This document shows, one piece after another, positions 1-6,434 of a stretch of DNA of 11,898 nucleotides. The notes under the pieces are model-generated. The model was not told the origin of the DNA. It worked only from the letters and a program-made list of their open reading frames with translations, and did no database searches. Positions within the stretch are counted from its first letter, which is position 1. The number at the start of each line of letters is the position of its first letter. Both the position numbers and the translations under genes were made by a program. Source of the stretch: Deltaproteobacteria bacterium (GTDB lineage Bacteria > Desulfobacterota > DSM-4660 > Desulfatiglandales > Desulfatiglandaceae); contig JAFCZI010000037.1 in the NCBI GenBank assembly GCA_019314425.1, positions 1-11,898 on the forward strand. Direction: 5' to 3'.

Positions 1-1
1 C

Positions 2-379
2 CTGGAAAGGGCGCTCCGGAAAGCGGATATTGATCAGAATAAGCGGTTGGAAAAGGCTTTGGGTTTCCTGGCCACCACCGGAAACACGGCTCCCTTCATC
101 GGCCTCTTTGGAACAGTCTGGGGAATCATGGAATCTTTTCACAGCATTGGCCTGAAAGGGTCTGCGAATCTGGCCGTGGTGGCCCCCGGTATCTCGGAAG
201 CCCTTATCGCCACTGCCGCAGGCCTTGCGGCAGCCATTCCCGCCGTGGTGGCCTTTAACTATTTCACCCAGCGCATCGCGAGTTTGCGCGCCGAGATGGA
301 TATTTTCGCCACCGATTTTTTGAGTATGGTGGTCAGGCAATTTTTCAAAAAACCATCCGTCAGGAAGGACGCCTTGTAA
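2..379 (+). CDS. tolQ: TolQ proton-channel subunit, 3' part only
   Basis: This is the C-terminal 125 residues of a TolQ/ExbB/MotA-family inner-membrane protein; the reading frame is already open at the window edge. TolQ with TolR forms the proton-conducting motor that energises TolA during outer-membrane constriction and maintenance (family knowledge). Visible hallmarks are the segment beginning LGFLATTGNTAPFIGLFGTV, which is the conserved start of the second transmembrane helix, and the ISEALIATAAGLAAAIPAVV stretch of the third helix, followed by a short polar cytoplasmic tail. The stop TAA is followed after one base by the tolR ATG, so the two are translationally coupled. ExbB is the alternative name for this family, but the downstream tolR-tolA-tolB order supports TolQ. 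Confidence 0.93.
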   Translation: MERALRKADIDQNKRLEKALGFLATTGNTAPFIGLFGTVWGIMESFHSIGLKGSANLAVVAPGISEALIATAAGLAAAIPAVVAFNYFTQRIASLRAEMDIFATDFLSMVVRQFFKKPSVRKDAL

Positions 380-380
380 T

Positions 381-791
381 ATGGCATTCAATTCCGGTGG
401 TAATAACAGACAATTGATGTCGGAAATCAATGTCACACCCTTTGTGGACGTGATGCTGGTCCTGTTGATCATTTTCATGGTCGCAGCTCCCATGATGACG
501 CAGGGTGTGGAGGTTAATCTTCCAAAAACCGAATCCCGAAACATTAAGACGTCTGATGACCCCCTTATGTTGACGATCAACAATAAGAGAGAAATTTTTC
601 TGGAGAGCCACAAGATTCCCCTGGAATCCCTGGAAATAAAAATTAAGAAAATCTTTGAGAACAGACGGGATAAGGAGGTGCTGCTGCGTGCGGACAAGGA
701 TATCCCCTATGGGTTTGTTATTAATGTCATTGCCAGTGTAAAAAAGGCCGGGATAGAAAAGCTGGGAATGGTTACTGAACCTGTAAACTGA
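381..791 (+). CDS. tolR: TolR, ExbD/TolR-family inner-membrane protein
   Basis: This 136-residue protein is the partner of TolQ in the proton-driven Tol motor. It has a short cytoplasmic N-terminus with the conserved SEINVTPFVDVMLVLLIIFM segment (about residues 14-33). Asp23 lies in the single transmembrane helix, at the position of the proton-relay aspartate known in TolR/ExbD proteins. The remainder is a periplasmic domain including VNLPKTES and a C-terminal section with VLLRADKDIPYG, both typical of the family. Length is normal. An AGGAAGGA ribosome site lies at about 362-369, inside the end of tolQ. The gene follows tolQ by one base and precedes tolA by a few bases, so it is mid-operon. 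Confidence 0.95.
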   Translation: MAFNSGGNNRQLMSEINVTPFVDVMLVLLIIFMVAAPMMTQGVEVNLPKTESRNIKTSDDPLMLTINNKREIFLESHKIPLESLEIKIKKIFENRRDKEVLLRADKDIPYGFVINVIASVKKAGIEKLGMVTEPVN

Positions 792-820
792 TTTTGATGG
801 AAGAGGTACAGGTAAAAACC

Positions 821-1645
821 ATGTCGGATCAATCAAAGGAGCTCAGGTGGGGCCGGTTTATTTTTTTATCCCTGTTGCTTCATTTATGCGCTTTATCCCT
901 CCTCCTGTTCGTTCCCGATGCTGTATCCACCCGAAAAATAAGCGGCCCCACGGTTTATGAAGTGAACCTGGTCAGCTTACCCGCCGCCAAGCCGAAAGCA
1001 CCGGCAAAATCGGTTCAATCTAAAGCGGCCGCCAAAAAGAAAACCCATTCAAGAAAGGCAACGGTAACCCAAAGAATCAGCCCACCACCCAAAAAAGAAA
1101 AACCCGTCGTCATTGGAAAAAGGACGGTTAAAAAAAAGAAAAGCACTCCCAGGAAGCCACCGAAAGCCAAAAAGCCCAAAGCATCCCCGTCGAAACTCAT
1201 AGACCGGGCTGTGGCCAGGATTAAAAAGAATGTCCGAACCCATAAGGGTGATCAACACCTGAACCGGGCTATTTCCAATATCCGGGACCGTGTCGAAAAA
1301 TCAGAAAAATCCGGTTCGGGAAGCGGGTCCGTGGAAGGGATTGCCATCCGTATGTACCAGATGGAAGTGGAAGCGCGAATTAAGAGCAATTGGCAGTATC
1401 CGGTTGCCCTGACCAGCCCTTCGAAGCGGAAAGACCTTGTGGCCACAGTGGTCGTCAAGGTCAGACAGGACGGGACCATACTGAAATCCTGGTTTATTGA
1501 CCGTTCGGGAAATGCCATCTTTGACGACTCGACCATAAAGGCGGTGGCCCGGTCGGATCCGCTTCCGCCCTTTCCGGAAGGGTATCATAAGCGCCAGGAT
1601 GAGATGGAAATCAGGTTTAACCTCAGTGAACTGGAAGAACATTGA
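821..1645 (+). CDS. tolA: TolA/TonB-like energy transducer
   Basis: This protein of about 274 residues bridges the TolQR motor to the periplasm and outer membrane. From the ATG at 821 it has a short N-terminus, one transmembrane anchor (about residues 13-31), a long Lys/Pro/Ala-rich linker (about 50-135) and a C-terminal TonB/TolA-type domain (about 182-272, with EARIKSNWQYP and ATVVVKVRQDGTI). The start is uncertain: in-frame TTG 794 and ATG 797 also exist, but only 821 has an AGG eight bases upstream and puts the anchor close to the N-terminus. The linker is strongly basic rather than the alanine-rich helix of enteric TolA. The stop TGA (1643-1645) is the first three bases of the downstream repeat, so the C-terminus was probably set by that insertion. 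Annotation as a TonB-family protein is an alternative, but the operon supports TolA. Confidence 0.88.
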   Translation: MSDQSKELRWGRFIFLSLLLHLCALSLLLFVPDAVSTRKISGPTVYEVNLVSLPAAKPKAPAKSVQSKAAAKKKTHSRKATVTQRISPPPKKEKPVVIGKRTVKKKKSTPRKPPKAKKPKASPSKLIDRAVARIKKNVRTHKGDQHLNRAISNIRDRVEKSEKSGSGSGSVEGIAIRMYQMEVEARIKSNWQYPVALTSPSKRKDLVATVVVKVRQDGTILKSWFIDRSGNAIFDDSTIKAVARSDPLPPFPEGYHKRQDEMEIRFNLSELEEH

Positions 1646-1806
1646 TGGCGCCGTAAAAGGTCCCATCTACTGCGTTGCAGTGATTTTTCAGAATCTCAAC
1701 ATACTGCATGTATGCCCGACGATCCTGAAAAACCACTACGCCTTGTATATGGAACCTTTTACAACGCCATCTACAGATGGATTTTTGACTTTTTACGAGC
1801 GCATCA
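1643..1806. repeat. MITE-like structured repeat, family I copy 1 (full length)
   Basis: This 164-bp element fills most of the tolA-tolB gap. Its ends form imperfect inverted repeats: the left TGATGGCGCCGTAAAA... matches the reverse complement of the right TTTTTACGAGCGCATCA, about 16 of 20 positions. Inside are a hairpin with arms at about 1684-1695 and 1721-1732, a nested CATAC/GTATG hairpin (1700-1714), and a palindrome CCATCTACAGATGG (1767-1780). It is about 95% identical by eye to the copy at 11739-11898 (seven mismatches and one gap over about 160 bases). No protein is encoded that would explain the conservation. It could be a non-autonomous transposon (MITE) or a REP-like RNA structure; no target duplication is obvious. 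Confidence 0.85.
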
Positions 1807-1836
1807 AACTTAAACGTGGCAAATATTATTGCTGTT

Positions 1837-1841
1837 GGAGG
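1837..1841 (+). promoter_or_regulatory. tolB ribosome binding site
   Basis: GGAGG lies seven bases before the ATG at 1849. This decides the start: the frame is also open from a GTG at 1816, but that codon is just outside the repeat, has no Shine-Dalgarno sequence and would put a polar tail before the signal peptide. Confidence 0.75.
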
Positions 1842-1848
1842 CAATCGG

Positions 1849-3159
1849 ATGAGATGGAGACGGGTTCTTTTTGGCTGGGTTTTTGTTTTCGCCCTGCTTT
1901 TCTTTTGTTTTGAAGGCGTCACGTTTGCGCGTATCTATATTGATGTTAACTCCCCCTCCGTGCCGAAGTTCAACATCGCCATACCGGATTTCAAAAACCT
2001 CGGGGGCGACAACAAACACCCGGCATTGTCCTCCGATCTTTCCGGTGTTGTGGGCAACGATCTCGATTTGAGCGGTTATTTCAATCCCCTGGACAAGGCG
2101 GCGTTTCTGGAGGGAAAAGACGGTCCTCTCAAGGGAAAGGATATTAATTTTAAAGACTGGTCCGTTATCGGCGCCGAGCTCCTTTTAAGGGGTGGCTACG
2201 TCTGTGTCGGCGATCGCCTGGAAGTTGAAGTCAGACTTTTCGATGTCTTCCGGGGGCGTCAGATTATGGGCAAAAGGGCCCTGGGGAAACTTGACGAGTA
2301 CCGGCATTTGATGCATCGTCTCTCAAATGAAATTATTTTACGAATGACCCGCCATGAAGGCATCTTTCTGACCCGCCTGGCCTTTGTTGGGACCGCCACG
2401 GGAGAAAGGGAAATTTATGCCTGCGATTACGATGGACACAATGTTAGGCCGTTGACCCGGGACAAGAGCATCGCCATTCTGCCCAGATGGTCCCCCGACG
2501 GGAAGAAGATTGTCTATAATTCCTACAAAAACGGGGGGCCCATGCTTTACTTGCGGGACCTGGTTACCGGCGCTTTGAGGCGTCTGTCGGGCCGGTCGGG
2601 ATTGAATATCGGCGCTTGCTGGGCGCCGGACGGCAGAGAAATGGCCCTGACCATGAGCCACGGGGGGAATCCTGATATCTTCACCATCGATCTTGAGGGG
2701 AAAATCCTGAAACAGCTTGTAAAGCACTGGGGGATTGATGTGTCGCCAGCTTTTTCCCCCGACGGCAGCCGGATCGCGTTCGTTTCCAACCGATCCGGTT
2801 CTCCGCAGATATATCTTCTGGAAATTTCCAGCGGAAGGGTGGCCCGACTAACCTATGAGGGCAAATACAATACGTCCCCCTCCTGGTCTTCTTTGAACCG
2901 GATTGCCTTTGTGGGAAAGGTCGATGGGAACTTTGATATCTTTACCATGGAACCGGACGGCAGCCGGATCAAGAGACTCACCTCCGGTGCCGGCAATAAC
3001 GAAGATCCCTGCTGGTCACCGGACGGTCGGTATATGGCGTTCAGCTCCGACAGAACCGGCCAGTACCACATCTACATCATGAACACCAACGGCCGGACCC
3101 AGCGACGCGTGACCTTTCAAAAAGGGAAACAGACCTCACCCTCCTGGGGGCCGGAGTGA
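1849..3159 (+). CDS. tolB: TolB periplasmic beta-propeller protein
   Basis: This 436-residue exported protein matches the usual TolB length. A signal peptide occupies residues 1-27 (MRWRR, hydrophobic core, TFA cleavage before RIYIDV). The N-terminal TolB domain follows, and then a C-terminal beta-propeller with recurring WSPDG-type blades: PRWSPDGKKI, CWAPDGRE, AFSPDGSRIAF, PCWSPDGRYMAF and a final PSWGPE. TolB binds Pal and outer-membrane proteins in the periplasm and is part of the Tol-Pal system (family knowledge). The start is chosen from the GGAGG at 1837. The repeat just upstream separates it from tolA by about 200 bp, whereas tolQ-tolR-tolA are nearly contiguous, so tolB may be less tightly coupled or have its own promoter. 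No pal follows; the 3' end overlaps a convergent gene. Confidence 0.94.
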   Translation: MRWRRVLFGWVFVFALLFFCFEGVTFARIYIDVNSPSVPKFNIAIPDFKNLGGDNKHPALSSDLSGVVGNDLDLSGYFNPLDKAAFLEGKDGPLKGKDINFKDWSVIGAELLLRGGYVCVGDRLEVEVRLFDVFRGRQIMGKRALGKLDEYRHLMHRLSNEIILRMTRHEGIFLTRLAFVGTATGEREIYACDYDGHNVRPLTRDKSIAILPRWSPDGKKIVYNSYKNGGPMLYLRDLVTGALRRLSGRSGLNIGACWAPDGREMALTMSHGGNPDIFTIDLEGKILKQLVKHWGIDVSPAFSPDGSRIAFVSNRSGSPQIYLLEISSGRVARLTYEGKYNTSPSWSSLNRIAFVGKVDGNFDIFTMEPDGSRIKRLTSGAGNNEDPCWSPDGRYMAFSSDRTGQYHIYIMNTNGRTQRRVTFQKGKQTSPSWGPE

Positions 3160-3921
3160 GGGTTCCTCGCAGAAGTGATTGACGATCTCAAAAAGATCGG
3201 ATGGCAACCGATCCAGCGCCTGTTTGCGGATATGGTCCGGAATCCCACCGTAGAAGGCTTCGGCTATCCCGCCTGTGATGCAGGCCTGAGTATCGCTGTC
3301 CCCACCCAGAGATACGGCGTTTCGGATGGCATCCTCATAGGAAACAGAATCAAGAAAGGCAATTATCGCCTCGGGTACCGCCCCTTGACACGAGATATCA
3401 AATGAATAAGTCGGGCGGATTTCGTTCATCGTGCGATTAAGGTCGTAGTTGAATTCTTCCGCAATGCGTGCTCGAATCTGTTCCTTTCCAAAGCCCATCC
3501 TGGCCTGAAAAATGGCTAGAGCAGTGGCTTGCGCCCCCTTGATCCCTTCAGGGTGGTTGTGAGAAACCTCCGCAGTCATTTTTGCGTGCAACAAAACATC
3601 TTCTTCTGATGAGAAAGCAAAACCGACCGGACTGACCCGCATGGCAGAACCATTTCCCCAACTGTTGTACGGTTGTGGATCGTCAGCGTGCAACCACTGA
3701 ATGAATGACCTGCCGTACCCTGCTTCCGGGTAACGTCTGCCGATGTTTTTAAGGGATTCCCGGTAGGGTCGGCCACTCAGAATGGCGTCAGCGATTGCCA
3801 CGGTCAGAACCGTATCGTCAGTAAAACGACAATGCTCACCAAAGAGCGGGAAGTCCTTATGCTTAATAGGCCGATGTTCGTAGACCGACCCGATTATGTC
3901 ACCGGCAATAGCACCCATCAT
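3136..3921 (-). CDS. ADP-ribosylglycohydrolase (DraG/ARH family)
   Basis: This 261-residue protein belongs to the ADP-ribosylglycohydrolase family, which cleaves ADP-ribose from modified targets using a two-magnesium centre. Visible motifs are GAIAGDIIGSVYE at the N-terminus, FTDDT (Thr34, Asp35 and Asp36 as metal ligands), GNGSAMRVSPVG (89-100), SHNHPEG (120-126) and the second metal site GGDSDTQA (206-213). Length and motif spacing fit the compact bacterial subgroup, and all the metal-ligand motifs are intact, so it is likely active. Two adjacent ATGs (3921 and 3918) are possible starts. Its 3' end overlaps the tolB 3' end by 24 bp in the opposite direction. It has no DraT or toxin partner in the window, so the substrate (protein, nucleic acid or a small ADP-ribose compound) is unknown. 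Confidence 0.93.
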   Translation of the reverse strand: MMGAIAGDIIGSVYEHRPIKHKDFPLFGEHCRFTDDTVLTVAIADAILSGRPYRESLKNIGRRYPEAGYGRSFIQWLHADDPQPYNSWGNGSAMRVSPVGFAFSSEEDVLLHAKMTAEVSHNHPEGIKGAQATALAIFQARMGFGKEQIRARIAEEFNYDLNRTMNEIRPTYSFDISCQGAVPEAIIAFLDSVSYEDAIRNAVSLGGDSDTQACITGGIAEAFYGGIPDHIRKQALDRLPSDLFEIVNHFCEEPSLRPPGG

Positions 3922-4074
3922 CTCTTTTCTTTCCCCTCACCTAGCGAAAATCATTGGTCCCCTAATCTCTGCAAAGTGTTTTGAGTGAAAGCGGTTTGTT
4001 TTTCTTTTGAGCGAAAATCCGTGAGGAAGGGGCGTAAATCAGAAAGACCGACAGGACGAAAACGGTTGATCTTT

Positions 4075-4150
4075 TGGAGCCACCGTGCGGAGTCGAACCG
4101 CAGACATCCTCATTACGAGTGAGGTGCTCTACCAACTGAGCTACGGTGGC
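4075..4150 (-). tRNA. tRNA-Thr (anticodon CGT)
   Basis: The minus strand folds as a complete tRNA of 76 nt. The acceptor stem GCCACCG pairs with CGGTGGC, the D arm carries GCTCAGTTGGTAGAGC, and the anticodon arm CCTCA-CTCGTAA-TGAGG gives anticodon CGT. The T arm GCGGTTCGACTCCGC is present, the discriminator base is T and the 3' CCA is encoded (plus-strand tgg at 4075-4077). Anticodon CGT reads ACG threonine codons. All stems are intact, so it should be functional. Confidence 0.96.
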
Positions 4151-4157
4151 CCAAAAC

Positions 4158-4216
4158 TGATGGCGCCGTAAAAAGTCCCATCTACTGCGTTGCAGTGACT
4201 TTCTACGAGGGCATCA
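4158..4216. repeat. MITE-like repeat, family I copy 2 (internally deleted, 59 bp)
   Basis: This keeps both ends of the family I repeat, including the left ACTGCGTTGCAGT hairpin and the right TACGAGGGCATCA, but lacks about 105 internal bases. The join falls at a TGA trinucleotide present on both sides of the missing segment in the full-length copies, consistent with deletion between microhomologies. It lies between the tRNA-Thr promoter and the tRNA. Confidence 0.8.
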
Positions 4217-4231
4217 AAACTGAACTTACGC

Positions 4232-4260
4232 AATATGGTTGTTTTTTTTGATCGTGTCAA
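4232..4260 (-). promoter_or_regulatory. sigma70-like promoter for tRNA-Thr
   Basis: On the minus strand a perfect TTGACA (4255-4260) is separated by 17 bases, including an A8 run, from CATATT (4232-4237), which matches four of six -10 positions. Transcription would start near 4225 and give a leader of roughly 75 nt before the tRNA 5' end, containing the 59-bp repeat. Predicted from consensus only. Confidence 0.6.
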
Positions 4261-4328
4261 CTATTTATTTCCAATACCATAATCAAAACCCTAATTTAAA
4301 CCCCATGAATGCGCAAACGAGGAAAATT

Positions 4329-5048
4329 ATGAAAACTCCCAAGGACTACATCGTATTTCCCCTGGACGTCCCCGACTATGATCAGGCTATGGGCTATGTG
4401 GAAACCCTGAAAGATTCGGTGGGCCTTTTTAAGGTTGGCTTGGAACTGTTTATATCGCAGGGTCCGAAGATTATTGATGCCATTCGGGATGTGAGCAGCG
4501 CCGGTATATTTCTGGATCTTAAACTGCACGACATCCCCGCCACCGTACAGAGAGCTTTCAGGGCTGCCAGTGTCCATAAGCCCACTTTTGTAACGGTTCA
4601 CTGCGACGAGGGGGGAGAAATGCTTAAAAGTGTTGCGGAAAACAATCCGGGAAATACAAAGATCCTGGCCATCACCGTGCTCACCAGCCTCAACCGGGAT
4701 AAACTGAAGGCCCTGGGGTACAGAGACGAATATGCAAACGATATTTCAGCCCTGGTCCTTCAAAAGGCACGGCTGGCCAAAGATGCGGGGTGTCACGGGG
4801 TGGTCTGTTCCGGCTTGGAAGTCGGCATGGTGAAGAAGACGTTAGGCCCTGATCTGATCGCCGTAACCCCCGGTATCCGCCCGGCCTGGACCCTTGTGGA
4901 CCAAGATGATCAGCAACGCATTGTCACCCCGGCAGACGCGGTCAGAAACGGATCCGACTATGTGGTCATCGGTCGCCCCATCCGGGACGCGAAAGATCCT
5001 CGAGATGCGGCCAGGCGTGTGACGGAGGAGATCTCATCAGCTTTTTAG
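4329..5048 (+). CDS. pyrF: Orotidine 5'-phosphate decarboxylase
   Basis: This 239-residue cytoplasmic TIM-barrel enzyme converts OMP to UMP, the last step of de novo pyrimidine synthesis. Key elements are FPLDVPD near the N-terminus, FKVGLEL (Lys35), the catalytic DLKLHDIP block (63-70, with Asp63, Lys65 and Asp68), VTPGIRP (179-185) and the phosphate-binding VIGRPI (213-218). The frame is open back to 4239 and an earlier ATG occurs at 4305, but the ATG at 4329 is preceded five bases upstream by GAGGA and gives the family's normal length. It stands alone between the tRNA and a repeat. A GGCCC-TTA-GGGCC palindrome overlaps the stop but has no T-run. Confidence 0.95.
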   Translation: MKTPKDYIVFPLDVPDYDQAMGYVETLKDSVGLFKVGLELFISQGPKIIDAIRDVSSAGIFLDLKLHDIPATVQRAFRAASVHKPTFVTVHCDEGGEMLKSVAENNPGNTKILAITVLTSLNRDKLKALGYRDEYANDISALVLQKARLAKDAGCHGVVCSGLEVGMVKKTLGPDLIAVTPGIRPAWTLVDQDDQQRIVTPADAVRNGSDYVVIGRPIRDAKDPRDAARRVTEEISSAF

Positions 5049-5127
5049 GCCCTTAGGGCCGATTAACTTACAACATGTTGAGCCAGTTTCAAAACGCCCC
5101 CTTTTGCCCGATCTCTGCGTCAAACGC

Positions 5128-5216
5128 ACCCGTTCTTAATAAAATGGGTTAAGCCTCGAAATATCCAATATATTCCTGCGGTTATTTTTTTTGCCTTCCT
5201 TGACCTCGAACAAAAT
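5128..5216. repeat. Family II repeat, copy A (89 bp)
   Basis: This matches 7461-7549 without gaps over 89 bases with about 14 differences by eye (roughly 84% identity), in the same plus-strand orientation. It starts ACCCGTTCTTAATAAAATGG and ends GAACAAAAT. Sequence to the left (from about 5087, gttgagccagtttcaaa) resembles sequence just right of copy B (gagcatgtttcaaa), so the true element may be longer. It abuts the truncated histidine-kinase fragment. Confidence 0.75.
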
Positions 5217-5409
5217 GGATGAGGAGACAAGAAATGGGATATTTGAACCCTTTTTCACCACAAACTTTCAGGGCCGCGGGATGGGGATGGCCGCTGTGTC
5301 CGGCATTGTCAAGAATCATGACGGCGGGATCTATGTGGATTCTGAATTGGGCAAAGGCACGGTGGTTCAAATTTACCTCCCCGCCCTTGAGGATTTTTCA
5401 CGTGGTTGA
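5215..5409 (+). pseudogene. Truncated histidine kinase, C-terminal ATPase fragment
   Basis: This 64-codon piece is the last part of a histidine-kinase HATPase domain. DEETRNGIFEPFFTT is the F-box region, GRGMGMAAVSGIVKNHDGG the G2-box and following helix, and VDSELGKGTVVQIYLP the final strand. The dimerisation domain, phospho-accepting histidine, N-box and G1-box (DxGxG) are all absent. Upstream homology stops at the edge of the 89-bp repeat, where the repeat's last bases and the kinase's ATGGATGAGGAG merge. It is likely a remnant from recombination or insertion at the repeat. A functional small protein is unlikely because ATP binding needs the missing motifs. Confidence 0.85.
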
Positions 5410-5452
5410 CATGAGGATATGAATCTGCTGGCCCGTCATGTTTAATCCATGT

Positions 5453-5480
5453 TTAAAAATGTCGAGGGTTCAGACCTCGA
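5453..5480 (-). terminator. Rho-independent terminator after the radical SAM gene
   Basis: On the minus strand, TCGAGG and CCTCGA (arms 5475-5480 and 5462-5467) form a six-bp stem with a seven-base loop. CA and five Ts follow. It begins eight bases after the stop codon of the last gene of the minus-strand cluster. The stem is short, so confidence is moderate. Confidence 0.55.
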
Positions 5481-5487
5481 ATCTCCA

Positions 5488-6375
5488 TCAAAGGGCCCTG
5501 GACCATTCCGGCCGAAGATCGATGTTTCCCGCCAGGGCGCTGTCGATCTGCGCCAGAGCGGTCTCTTTTCCCCTGGGCAACCGGGCCTTGATGGGGAGAT
5601 AGTTGGAGGCGTGATTTGAGAAAAACATGCCCCTTGAAAGATGGGTGTGAGCAATCATCTCGCGGAGTTCAATCAGGGTTTCCCGTTCGTTGAGCAGCTG
5701 AAATTCGCCCCTTTTGTATTCATCATAAAGCGGGGTCCCCGGGAGCAGCATAACGGTGAGGGCCCCCACATAATTGGGATCCATGGCGCTCAACACCGCC
5801 CCGGTGGCCTTGGCATGTTGAAGGGAAAGGGCCGGGTCATTTCCGGCGATACCCAGGAGTACCGTAACGGAGAGCTTGATGCCCGCCTCCCGGACTTTTC
5901 GCCCCATATTGATGAGATGCTGGCCTGTTGATCCCTTGCGAATCTTTTTGAGCAAGGCGTCATCACCTGTTTCAACGCCCAGATAGAGGATACCCAGCCC
6001 GTTTTCCCGAAGGGCCTTCAACTCATCCGGGCTTTTCATTTTGATGCCCTTGGCGTTTGCGTATGCCCCCACCCGTTTTACCCAGGGGAGGTGTTCGTGG
6101 ATACGGTCCAGTATCCACATGAGCCGTTTCTGGGGGATAATCAGCGCGTCCCCGTCCATGAGAAAAACCCGATCCTGCCGTTTCATAACCTGTGACGCAA
6201 ATAAAATATCCGACAGGATGATCTTATCGCTTTTGATGCTAAACCGCTTGTCGCTATAGGTCCCGCAAAAGGTACACTTATTGTGAGAACATCCCAGGGT
6301 GACTTGAAGCAGGATGCTGTAGGCCTCACTGGGGGGTCTGATGCAATTGCCTTCGTAATGCATTCCGTCTTCCAT
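5488..6375 (-). CDS. Radical SAM protein, substrate unknown
   Basis: This 295-residue protein has a radical SAM core. The iron-sulfur cysteines are in VTLGCSHNKCTFCGTY (Cys29, Cys34, Cys37), a CX4CX2C spacing rather than the textbook CX3CX2C; the GCSHNKCTFC form occurs in an uncharacterised Elp3/HemN-like radical SAM group as far as I recall. Other core features are RVFLMDGDALI (near residue 70), LGILYLGVETGDD with the following LLKKIRKG, and SVTVLLGIAG. AGGAG seven bases before the ATG at 6375 fixes the start. It is the last gene of the minus-strand cluster, 59 bp after hpnH, and is followed by a terminator. It could modify the same lipid as HpnH or be unrelated; the sequence does not settle this. 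Confidence 0.88.
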   Translation of the reverse strand: MEDGMHYEGNCIRPPSEAYSILLQVTLGCSHNKCTFCGTYSDKRFSIKSDKIILSDILFASQVMKRQDRVFLMDGDALIIPQKRLMWILDRIHEHLPWVKRVGAYANAKGIKMKSPDELKALRENGLGILYLGVETGDDALLKKIRKGSTGQHLINMGRKVREAGIKLSVTVLLGIAGNDPALSLQHAKATGAVLSAMDPNYVGALTVMLLPGTPLYDEYKRGEFQLLNERETLIELREMIAHTHLSRGMFFSNHASNYLPIKARLPRGKETALAQIDSALAGNIDLRPEWSRAL

Positions 6376-6434
6376 TTTTTTCTCCTATGTTGGGCAGGTA
6401 CGCACGTTGGAGGGTAGACCACGCAGGTCTTCCC

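Noticed and set aside
360..836. 158-residue open frame on the minus strand opposite tolR
   Set aside because: It is antisense to a fully convincing TolR sequence and its translation has no recognisable domain.
1599..1922. Open frames on both strands across the repeat between tolA and tolB
   Set aside because: They run through inverted-repeat DNA and into tolA or tolB in the wrong frame; no ribosome site or domain.
3922..4074. Two copies of gcgaaaatc as operator sites upstream of the glycohydrolase
   Set aside because: The match is about nine bases with different flanks, and no clear promoter could be placed nearby; nothing else was seen in this gap.
4075..4150. tRNA-Thr as an attachment site for an integrated island
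   Set aside because: No integrase and no repeated tRNA 3' end is visible in the window.
5048..5060. GGCCC-TTA-GGGCC palindrome as a pyrF terminator
   Set aside because: The stem is five bp and no T-run follows on either strand, so termination is not supported.
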